From: a virus
DNA length: 29,256 nt
IMG/VR virus record: IMGVR_UViG_3300042695_000505
Coordinates: 1-29,256 of that record
Direction: 5' to 3' (one strand)
Made by a program: the position numbers and the translations under genes. How positions within the stretch are numbered: the first letter of the stretch is position 1; the number at the start of each line of letters is the position of its first letter. Below, piece after piece: positions 20,756 to 28,327 of this stretch. The notes under the pieces are model-generated. The model saw nothing but the letters and a program-made list of their open reading frames with translations, was not told the DNA's origin and made no database searches.

Positions 20756-21890
20756 AATACAAACGACAAAAGTATTTGAGGAATTACACACCAGCGATAA
20801 AAGGGTAAATGTGTTTCAGGGTTCATCAAGAGCATCCAAAACATATAACATACTAATTTATTTTATATCCAGATTATTAAACGAGGATAATAAAACATTA
20901 TCACTTGTTCGTAAAACACTACCCGCATTAAAGGGGTCAGTGTTGAGGGACTTAAAAGAAATCCTAATAATGTTTGAGGTGTTTGATAGTAATGACTGGC
21001 ATACAGGAGATGGTTATTATAAATTAGGGACGAATATTATAGAGTGGTTCAGTGTTGATGATGAGACAAAATTGCGTGGTCGTAAAAGAGATTATTTATT
21101 TATCAACGAGGCAACAGAAATTAGTTATGATGAGTATATTCAGTTGATTTTAAGAACGGGTGGTATGGTTGTTATGGACTTGAACCCTTCATTATGGAAG
21201 AGTTGGATATATGACCTTGAAGGACAGGACGATGTGAAATATACTATAACAACATATAAGGATAATCCCTTTTTACCACAAATACAAATAGACGAAATTG
21301 AAAAATTAAAACAAAGAGACCCGAACCTGTGGAGAATATTTGGATTAGGACAAAAAGGCATCCCAACCAAAATGGTATTTACACATCAACAATACTATAC
21401 AGATTTACCACAAGGAGCAAAGTTATTAGGGTATGGTATTGATTGGGGTTATAGCGACCCCTCCACGCTCGTTAAGGTGTCCAAAATGGACGAGAATATA
21501 TTTTGCCAAGAGTTATTATACCTTCGTAATACAACCATCCCAGATTTCATCTACAAGATAAAAGATTTAGGGTTAAATAATACAGATGATTTTATTTGTG
21601 ATTCAGCAAACCCACAAGCAATAGAGGAATTAAGACGCAATGGGATAAACGCAAAACCTGTTAAAAAGAATTCCATATTACACGGCATAGATTTAATTAA
21701 AAGAAATAATTTATTTATACATAATGATAGTATAAATCTCCAACAAGAATTATTTTCTTATATTTGGAAAACAGATAAGAATAATAATAACCTTGACGAA
21801 CCAGTTGATAGTGATAATCACTTAATAGATGGTATAAGGTATGTCCTTGAAATGAAAATAGGCAGAAACACAGGGGTTTATATTTATTAA
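20748..21890 (+). CDS. terL: Terminase large subunit
   Basis: The 380-aa motor-nuclease has Walker A GSSRASKT (25-32), Walker B DYLFINEATE (115-124, catalytic Glu121) and a coupling DLNPS (144-148). The nuclease domain has GIDWGYSDPS (230-239, Asp232), FICDSANPQ (282-290, Asp285) and DSDNHLIDGIRY (354-365, Asp354/Asp356/Asp361), the acidic set expected for the RNase H-like fold. It packages DNA into proheads using ATP and cuts concatemers. Length is on the short side for TerL but all motifs are present. Unlike in most phages, the next genes are tail-type rather than the portal. Confidence 0.95.
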   Translation: MVKIQTTKVFEELHTSDKRVNVFQGSSRASKTYNILIYFISRLLNEDNKTLSLVRKTLPALKGSVLRDLKEILIMFEVFDSNDWHTGDGYYKLGTNIIEWFSVDDETKLRGRKRDYLFINEATEISYDEYIQLILRTGGMVVMDLNPSLWKSWIYDLEGQDDVKYTITTYKDNPFLPQIQIDEIEKLKQRDPNLWRIFGLGQKGIPTKMVFTHQQYYTDLPQGAKLLGYGIDWGYSDPSTLVKVSKMDENIFCQELLYLRNTTIPDFIYKIKDLGLNNTDDFICDSANPQAIEELRRNGINAKPVKKNSILHGIDLIKRNNLFIHNDSINLQQELFSYIWKTDKNNNNLDEPVDSDNHLIDGIRYVLEMKIGRNTGVYIY

Positions 21891-21909
21891 AGGGTGATAA
21901 ACAAAAAAA

Positions 21910-21917
21910 TATATTTA
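21910..21917 (+). promoter_or_regulatory. TATATTTA box 5 nt before chaperone-like gene
   Basis: TATATTTA (21910-21917) is 5 nt before ATG at 21923, as before the portal gene. There is no TTG at the usual -33 distance. It could start the tail-gene operon with a nearly leaderless mRNA. Confidence 0.4.
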
Positions 21918-21922
21918 TAGAT

Positions 21923-22668
21923 ATGACGACGCAGTTCATAGAACACAAAGGAAAGAAATATCCCATCAAAGAACCAACCATTAAAGTTTGGGCTGATGTG
22001 ATGAAATTACAGGGTATATTAGACGAACAAGAAATGTTTGTTAAAATATTAGAAATAAGCACAGGACTTACACAAGAAGAAATACTATCGGCTGACCCCG
22101 CTGAAATTCTTGTAGCAGGGAAACAAGTATCAAGTTTCTTAAACCAACAAGATAAAAAGGTCGTTAAAGAATTTATACATAATGGGGTTGAATATGAATT
22201 TTTAGATATTGGTGATTTAACCTTTGGTCAATTTATAGACATAGACACCTTCCTTACAAAAGACGAAACATACAGAGCACAAAACTTAAATGAATTAGCG
22301 GCATACCTCTACACAGAGAAGGGAAAAAAATATGGGGAAACAAAAATTAAAAAAAGAATAAAAGATTTTGAGGATTTACCGATTAAATACCTTGAAGGCT
22401 CTGTTTTTTTTTTGTTGAGTTCAGCAAAACTATCCGCAGAGATTACCACGCTTTATTCCCAGAGCAGGTTGCTATGGACGATAATGAAACTAAAAATAGT
22501 TTTCAGGCTCATTGGGGCTGGTATTCAGCAGTCAGCACATTATGCCAAGATAAAGTTAGGGACTTTGATTACGTTTCTAATTTATCCCTTTATCAGTGTC
22601 TCAATCATTTATCTTACCTTAAAGACCTTGCTCAAGAAAAAGAAAAACTAATAAAATTAAATGAGTAA
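21923..22668 (+). CDS. Tail assembly chaperone-like protein, split by a -1 frame change
   Basis: The first frame (from ATG 21923) encodes about 163 sensible residues: HKGKKYPIKEPTIKVWADVM, ILEISTGLTQEEILSADPAE, DLTFGQFIDIDTFL and LAAYLY, a pattern like tail assembly chaperones. At a run of ten T (22404-22413) the sense moves to the -1 frame. The join GSVFFFVEFSKTIRRDYHAL continues to FQAHWGWYSAVSTLCQDK, DFDYVSNLSLYQCLNHLSYL and a Lys/Glu end at 22668, giving about 248 aa. Without the shift, frame 0 continues to 22651 with a hydrophobic/basic, unconvincing tail. The -1 frame ends in the usual 8-nt overlap with the next gene (ATGAGTAA), so it is the real end. It could be programmed slippage or a sequence error. 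Confidence 0.7.
22404..22413 (+). other. Ten-T homopolymer at the frame change
   Basis: T10 lies exactly where the sense changes from frame 0 to -1. Slippage by ribosome (TTT-TTT-TTG) or by RNA polymerase on the run would both give the joined protein. The upstream stop in the -1 frame (TGA at 22393-22395) confines the possible shift site to this short stretch. Confidence 0.7.
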
Positions 22669-24835
22669 TCCTTTATACATCAATTTTAAGAATATTGCGG
22701 ATGACCTACAATATATGGTGGAGCATCACAAACAAATCAATTCGTATGGTTTAGGTGATACAGACCAATTGAGTTATTGGACACAAATTAGAGACCAAGA
22801 ACCTAATAACACTTTTGAGTCTCCTATATTTCCATTACTATACATTGTTCCTGGTAGATGTGAAAACAATATACAATATAAAAAGTGGGAATTTAATTGT
22901 GTTATGTTGGATATTGTGGATAGGGATTTAACAAACCAAGTGGATGTGTTTAGTGATACACTACAAATGGTTCAAGATGTGGTCAGTCAATATAGATTAT
23001 CGGTGTGTGATAAGTATGGTAATTTTAACCTTAATTATTATGTTGATGATACGGTGGTATTTGTTCCGTTCTTTGAGGAGTATAGCGACTTGAATAATGG
23101 ATGGAACGGGATAATGAAAATAAACACCACAACACCACTTGATAGATGCGCCGCAGCCTTTAATACCTTTACAGGAACAACAATATATCACGACACAATA
23201 AACTTTAAGACATTCCACGATGATTTTAGATTATTGGCTGATTATCACAAACAATTAAATTCATTTGGTTTTGGAAACTATGAGGATTTATCTTATTGGA
23301 CGGAGAGTAGATTAAAACAAAGCAACCCTACATTTGAGAGTCCGTTTTTTCCATTACTATATGTTGTCCCTTCCAACGCAGAACAAAGGATAGAACAAAA
23401 TGGTTCGTCGTATATGGAATATGAATTTAATTGTATTGTGATGGATATAATAGATAGGGATTTAGCCAACCAAGTTGATGTATTAAGCGACACCAACCAA
23501 ATATTAGATGATATTATATCACAATTTAGATTATCAGTCACAGAAAGTTTAGGGTGTTTTAATTCCAAATATTATCTTGATGAAACAATTGAGATGATTC
23601 CGTTTTTAGAAAGGTATAGTGATTTATGTGGTGGGTGGAATGCGATATTAAAGATTAAAGTAATGTCTCCACTTGATAGATGTAATGCGGCATTTAGACC
23701 ATTTGTGACTCCAACAACCACCGCAACACCTACACCTACCCCAACTAATACTAACACACCTACTCCGAGCATAACACCTACACAAACTAATACCCCAACA
23801 AATACACAAACCCCTACAACCACAACTACTTTAACATCAACTCAAACAAATACGCCTACCCCTACACAAACCCCTACACAAACACAAACACCTACTACCA
23901 CTTTAACCGCAACCCCTACACAAACACCAGCATCTTGTATATGGAATGAAACTATTGCGAATTGGGATAGTAATACGAATTTATGGAATAGTTGTTTCCC
24001 AATTCCTACACCTACTAATACATCATCACCAACGCAAACCCCAACAAATACACCTACGGTTTCATTAACACAAACAAATACACCAACCCCGAGCGCAACA
24101 CCAATAAGTCCATCAAGTCTTAATCCAATGATTTGGATAGATTTTAATAATACATCTACTTTAACTTTAAGGTCAGGACAATATATTACATCAGTATCTA
24201 ATTTGGGTAATTGGACAGCATTCACAGGGTTCTCACAAACAACAGCGGCTAACCAACCAAGTTGGTCTGCTTCAACGATGGGGACAGGTATGAGTGCTGT
24301 GACAATATCAAATGATTTTTTACAGAGCGAAACTATCCTAACTGGTTCAACTTGGAATACTTTTATAGTATTAAAATTTGGTGGAACAAGTCCATTTGCT
24401 CCATTACAACAAAACGGAACATTTGGTGGGGCTAACTCTTGGTCTAACCTTTACGCACAAAGACAATTATCAAGATACGCTAACTACAAGATTGAAGGGG
24501 CAAATGAATATAGGAGAGGGTTTGATGGTTATACAGATTTCAATACAACACACATAGCGCAAGGTTATATGAGTAATTCAGCCTTAACTATTGTGAATTA
24601 TTTTAATGTAAATAATTTACCACAAACTGAAACTATCGTATCTAATACTAATACTACGACAGGGTGGCCAGGAGCAATACCAAATAGTCCAGTATTTAGA
24701 ATAATAAATAACGAAGAGTTTGGGTCATCAATAAATGGTGAAATAGGTGAGATTATAATGTTTGATAAAGAACTTACATCAACACAACAAACGAACCTAA
24801 CAAACTACTTAAAAGTTAAATGGGGAATAACTTAA
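22661..24835 (+). CDS. Fusion of duplicated tail-completion-like domains with a lectin-like domain
   Basis: The 724-aa protein has four parts. Residues 8-170 and 181-347 are two diverged copies of one domain; each has a QIN/QLNSYG or SFG loop, YWT, FESP and PLLY(I/V)VP, (I/V)DRDL and NQVDV, a YSDL...GGW/GW core and PLDRC. Similar single domains act in tail terminator or completion proteins of Bacteroidota phages. Residues about 349-424 and 448-482 are Thr/Pro/Gln/Asn tracts separated by a short Trp-rich unit (IWNETIANWDSNTNLWN). Residues about 483-724 look like a concanavalin/LamG lectin fold, with WIDFNN near its start and GEIGEIIMFDKELT near its end. Lectin domains can bind host surface sugars. 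Joining a tail terminator-type module to a lectin is unusual. Start overlaps the chaperone-like gene by 8 nt. Confidence 0.7.
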   Translation: MSNPLYINFKNIADDLQYMVEHHKQINSYGLGDTDQLSYWTQIRDQEPNNTFESPIFPLLYIVPGRCENNIQYKKWEFNCVMLDIVDRDLTNQVDVFSDTLQMVQDVVSQYRLSVCDKYGNFNLNYYVDDTVVFVPFFEEYSDLNNGWNGIMKINTTTPLDRCAAAFNTFTGTTIYHDTINFKTFHDDFRLLADYHKQLNSFGFGNYEDLSYWTESRLKQSNPTFESPFFPLLYVVPSNAEQRIEQNGSSYMEYEFNCIVMDIIDRDLANQVDVLSDTNQILDDIISQFRLSVTESLGCFNSKYYLDETIEMIPFLERYSDLCGGWNAILKIKVMSPLDRCNAAFRPFVTPTTTATPTPTPTNTNTPTPSITPTQTNTPTNTQTPTTTTTLTSTQTNTPTPTQTPTQTQTPTTTLTATPTQTPASCIWNETIANWDSNTNLWNSCFPIPTPTNTSSPTQTPTNTPTVSLTQTNTPTPSATPISPSSLNPMIWIDFNNTSTLTLRSGQYITSVSNLGNWTAFTGFSQTTAANQPSWSASTMGTGMSAVTISNDFLQSETILTGSTWNTFIVLKFGGTSPFAPLQQNGTFGGANSWSNLYAQRQLSRYANYKIEGANEYRRGFDGYTDFNTTHIAQGYMSNSALTIVNYFNVNNLPQTETIVSNTNTTTGWPGAIPNSPVFRIINNEEFGSSINGEIGEIIMFDKELTSTQQTNLTNYLKVKWGIT
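23705..24106 (+). repeat. Thr/Pro-coding low-complexity tract
   Basis: Two stretches (about 23705-23932 and 24002-24106) consist of degenerate ACA/ACC/CCT/CAA/AAT codon units coding for TPT, TQT and TNT, interrupted by a Trp-rich unit. The same codon mixture appears at 2-76, 340-595 and 7982-8055. The reverse strand reads as a long VGVGV frame, which is a by-product. Confidence 0.8.
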
Positions 24836-24836
24836 T

Positions 24837-25124
24837 ATGAAAGGATTTATTAAATATACAGAACGAGAAATACAACAGGCAACAGATTTGGTTAATCAAA
24901 TAAACGATTGTTTGGGATTACCTGCTGACGAAACCATAACTTGGGACACTCCGACCGCGATGTGTTCATTGGATTCTTCAAGTGCCTATACACAATTTTG
25001 GGGTTATGTTGTTAAAGTAGATACTGAACAACTTACAAATTGTCTAACACCACAACAAGTAGAGAATATAATAGAATTACCGCCAGGTATTTCTGTTTGT
25101 AGAACTAATCAAGTAATAAATTAA
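24837..25124 (+). CDS. Small hypothetical virion protein
   Basis: The 95-aa protein starts 1 nt after the stop of the 724-aa gene (TAAT then ATG). It has three Cys (CLGLP, MCSLD, NCLTP) plus a fourth in SVCRTNQ, and a WDTPT...FWGYVVKVD segment that looks beta-rich. It has no membrane segment. Given its neighbours it is probably a tail or baseplate component, but no family was recognised. Confidence 0.55.
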   Translation: MKGFIKYTEREIQQATDLVNQINDCLGLPADETITWDTPTAMCSLDSSSAYTQFWGYVVKVDTEQLTNCLTPQQVENIIELPPGISVCRTNQVIN

Positions 25125-25142
25125 AAAAAAATATAAAATAAT

Positions 25143-26042
25143 ATGTCTAATTTAACAGGACAAGCAATCCAAAACACATACGATGGTTTATTAAACCTTC
25201 AAGACAGCACAACTGGCATAACATCATCTTATCAAAATATCCAAGATGGTTTAGGTAATAATACAGGGGCACAAATAAAACAAGATGGGTTATTCTCAAA
25301 TAATTTTTCCGCAGATACTTATAATGATATTTTTGAGTATCCTGGTAGATGGACTCCACCAACTTATTCAGCAACTACAGCAGCGGATTATGGTAATACG
25401 GGAACAACAGGATTTTTCTTATCATCAGCAAGTCAAGTTATAGATACAAACCCCACTGGATTATCCGCAGCAACTGACTCAAATGTTTATCCTGTTCCAT
25501 TTTATTTATACAAGGGGGAAATGTTTAGAGGTATTACCTTTTGGGTGAGGTCAGGGGCAACTACTAACGCTAAAATTGCGTTATACCAACCAGTAATTAG
25601 AACTGGTAATTGGACTTCAAATGGTATTCAATCTTTCGCACCAGGGCAACTTGTGACTGAAATTGGTGAAATAAATTGTTCTGTTGGTGGTCTTAAAAGT
25701 TTAGATTTTACAACCCCCTTCATTGTTCCATACACAGGGGTATATTTTATAATGATAAAAATAGGTGCTACCGCGAATTTAAGATTAGCAGGTCAAAACT
25801 CCACTATTCAACTAACCACAGGAAGATGGAGCACCCAACAAGGTGGTCCTTCAACTTGGAGAGTAGATACGGCACCCGTTTATACCTTAAATCAGTCTCA
25901 ACCATACCAAGCACAATATTATACAAATAGAACCTATGCTGACGCGTTCCCAACTACATTTGATTATACTACCAACGCTGCTTCTTGGTCTCAAGGAATA
26001 ACACTTGGGTTATTTTATAAAAATCAATTTCAAGAAATATAA
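25143..26042 (+). CDS. Tail fibre/receptor-binding-like protein
   Basis: The 299-aa protein begins with MSNLTGQAIQNTYDGLLNLQ and SSYQNIQDGLGNNTGAQI. I know this kind of segment as the virion-attachment start of tail fibre and distal structural proteins. The remaining 230 residues are a Thr/Ser/Tyr/Gly-rich beta sandwich (YLYKGEMFRGITFWVRSG, KIALYQPVI, YTGVYFIMIKIGATANLRLAG) of the type found in carbohydrate- or receptor-binding tips. No chaperone or peptidase domain is seen. It lies among tail genes. Receptor binding is inferred. Confidence 0.6.
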   Translation: MSNLTGQAIQNTYDGLLNLQDSTTGITSSYQNIQDGLGNNTGAQIKQDGLFSNNFSADTYNDIFEYPGRWTPPTYSATTAADYGNTGTTGFFLSSASQVIDTNPTGLSAATDSNVYPVPFYLYKGEMFRGITFWVRSGATTNAKIALYQPVIRTGNWTSNGIQSFAPGQLVTEIGEINCSVGGLKSLDFTTPFIVPYTGVYFIMIKIGATANLRLAGQNSTIQLTTGRWSTQQGGPSTWRVDTAPVYTLNQSQPYQAQYYTNRTYADAFPTTFDYTTNAASWSQGITLGLFYKNQFQEI

Positions 26043-26049
26043 TTTAGTA

Positions 26050-26658
26050 ATGAGATTAGCGATTACAGAGTCAGCATTAAAACAATTGGGTAAATTGTTT
26101 ATTGAGAGAATGAAAAATGAAATCAAGAAAAAACAATACCCTTATGCTCCTGGTTATGGTTTGGAATCAAAACCAAATCAACCAAAAGGTGTTGGTGATA
26201 AATACGCATCGGGGGCACTTTACAATAGTTTAGCGTATCAAGTTTTTCAGGCTGACGGACAACCCGCATTAAAACTTATTTATAATGATTATTTTGAACT
26301 TGTAAATCGTGGAATAAAACCGAGTAAAAAGTATGGTAAAACAAAAGGTGTGGGAAGCGGTAATGGTGGAACATCTCCTTTTATACAAGCATTATTAGGG
26401 TGGATGACTTTAAGAAATATAAGACCAAAAAACAAGAAAGGTAAATTCATACCTAAATTAGGTGTTGCGTTGGCAATAAGAAAAAATATATTTAGATATG
26501 GAATAGCACCTGCAGGGTTTTATGATAAAACACAAGATAAATTAGAAAAATTATTTGAGAACCCACCACCATATATCGCTGTTAAACTGACTGAATTAGG
26601 TGTTGCGATAGGTAATGATGTGGAAAACCTAATGGATAATATATTAAAAGAACCTTAA
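26050..26658 (+). CDS. Tail completion/HK97 gp10-like protein
   Basis: ATG at 26050 (202 aa) was chosen over an in-frame TTG at 26005 inside the previous gene. The protein has the gp10/neck-protein pattern: an N-terminal helix (ALKQLGKLFIERMKNEIKKK), SGALYNSLAYQVF with strands, LIYNDYFELVNRGIKPS, a Lys/Gly-rich loop, SPFIQALLGWMTLRNI, LAIRKNIFRYGI and FENPPPYI. Such proteins join head and tail or complete the tail end. Its stop is 1 nt before the next start. The domain match is by resemblance. Confidence 0.65.
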   Translation: MRLAITESALKQLGKLFIERMKNEIKKKQYPYAPGYGLESKPNQPKGVGDKYASGALYNSLAYQVFQADGQPALKLIYNDYFELVNRGIKPSKKYGKTKGVGSGNGGTSPFIQALLGWMTLRNIRPKNKKGKFIPKLGVALAIRKNIFRYGIAPAGFYDKTQDKLEKLFENPPPYIAVKLTELGVAIGNDVENLMDNILKEP

Positions 26659-26659
26659 A

Positions 26660-28324
26660 ATGAGTTTAGAACTAACGATAATACAAAAACCACTTGATGT
26701 CTGTGAAAGTCATAGCGACCATACTTGGAATGTTTCCTTGAATGATTACTCGGCATATACGGATATAAGATTAGTTGTTGATGTTTATGCCAACCCTTAT
26801 AGTAATGACCAACAAGGCAACGAAGGGTCAGGAAAAAAAGCAAGATTACTTATACCTGTAAATGAATTTGGTAATTGTATTTTTAATGTTGAAACTATCG
26901 TCCGTAATTTCACACAACCAAACCCAAGAAACTCTACAATGGTTTATAATCCAGCAGGACCATCGGCTCAAACATCAAATTATTTAACACAAGTAATGTT
27001 GGACACAGGTTTTACCACAACAGGTAATACCAACCAAGCAACAATCAATAATGCGAGACCATCCACAATAGCCTTTTCTAACGGGTTTAACGGGGTCAAT
27101 GATGGTTATGGGGAAATATACCACATCAACGAATATCGTTTAATCTACGGGGTTCAATTTACCTCTGGTGATACATCTACTCTTATTATTGATGAAACAA
27201 ATTATAATGTTTATTCAGGTTGGACAGGTCAAACTATAAACCCCGCAAGTGCCGCAACACAACCATACGGAATTATGATTTATCCTGGCGTTCAGGATAA
27301 TAAAATCGTTGGGTATTCCAATAACCCCGCATTCAATCCATATTATACAACCAATCCTGAATTTAATTATCATAATACAAAAGTTTATGACTATGCTATG
27401 AATACTGGTGTGGCACCTTTCAACCTTGATGGTTTATTTATGGCAACATTTGGAAAGGAAACAATCCCTATGACTGCGTTCGGTGGTTCGGTAAATCAAA
27501 CAAGATTTAGAACACATTACTATAATTGTCCTATTGTTATTCCTTTTATGTATAGTGAAAACCCATTGTATAATAACTCAAATGTTGTGGATTCAATTAC
27601 TTACTTATTAAAATCACAAGGCAACGGACAAATGAATTATGATACAGCATTAAATTATCCTATATCATTTACATCAGGGGCACCTTATTATTCTTATTTA
27701 GGTCAAAGAATCGCATACGGAATTTATAAACAAAATCCTAATTATTTGGAACAAAGCGATGTTGCTATTTTTCTTTCATCGGGAACTTGTGACCCAACAG
27801 GTGCAAGTAAAGTGAGTGAAATAGTCCAGTATAAAATGGTAGGTCAAGAATGTTTCAACGACCCCTTTAATTTTTTATTCTTAAACAGACAAGGAGTATG
27901 GGACACATACACATTTACAAAAAAGAATACCAAATCTTTTTTACCAAAAAGAAAAACATATTCATCTTATAAAACATTAAATTCCAAAGTTTGGAATAGA
28001 CAATCATACGATGCGAGTCAAAGTGTTTATTACGGACAAGCAGAGGAGGTGGCAACTTTTGACACAGGATTCCTAAATCAAAATGATAGAGAAATTGTTG
28101 AGGATTTATTATTGTCCCCTTATCTTTATATGATTATGGATAATTATACACCGCAACAAAACGAGTGTGGGGGTTTTACACAGACACAAATATTTCCTTT
28201 CCTTATTCCTTGTGTTATACAAGATAGAGAGGTTAAAGTGTTTGAACAGAAATATCAAAGATTATTCCAATATACTTTGGAGGTTAAACAAACACCATAC
28301 AGACCATACGATTTACCATACTAA
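26660..28324 (+). CDS. Large tail/baseplate protein
   Basis: The 554-aa protein is rich in Asn, Tyr, Thr and Pro. An N-terminal beta domain (DHTWNVSLNDYSAYTDIRLVVDVY, KARLLIPVNEFGNCIFNVE) is followed by a long middle with NEYRLIYGVQF. The C-terminal third has FLNRQGVWDTYTFTKKNTKS, then KTYSSYKTLNSKVWNRQSYD, NDREIVEDLLLSPYLYMIMD and FQYTLEVKQTPYRPYDLPY. I associate the WDTYTF-type segment with tail/baseplate proteins next to the protein encoded at 28328 in Bacteroidota phages. It probably belongs to the distal tail, but its exact place is not shown. Confidence 0.65.
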   Translation: MSLELTIIQKPLDVCESHSDHTWNVSLNDYSAYTDIRLVVDVYANPYSNDQQGNEGSGKKARLLIPVNEFGNCIFNVETIVRNFTQPNPRNSTMVYNPAGPSAQTSNYLTQVMLDTGFTTTGNTNQATINNARPSTIAFSNGFNGVNDGYGEIYHINEYRLIYGVQFTSGDTSTLIIDETNYNVYSGWTGQTINPASAATQPYGIMIYPGVQDNKIVGYSNNPAFNPYYTTNPEFNYHNTKVYDYAMNTGVAPFNLDGLFMATFGKETIPMTAFGGSVNQTRFRTHYYNCPIVIPFMYSENPLYNNSNVVDSITYLLKSQGNGQMNYDTALNYPISFTSGAPYYSYLGQRIAYGIYKQNPNYLEQSDVAIFLSSGTCDPTGASKVSEIVQYKMVGQECFNDPFNFLFLNRQGVWDTYTFTKKNTKSFLPKRKTYSSYKTLNSKVWNRQSYDASQSVYYGQAEEVATFDTGFLNQNDREIVEDLLLSPYLYMIMDNYTPQQNECGGFTQTQIFPFLIPCVIQDREVKVFEQKYQRLFQYTLEVKQTPYRPYDLPY

Positions 28325-28327
28325 TAT

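Noticed and set aside
22414-22651. Frame-0 C-terminus of the chaperone-like gene
   Set aside because: The tail is hydrophobic/basic and low in information, whereas the -1 frame gives a convincing domain and ends in the standard 8-nt overlap.
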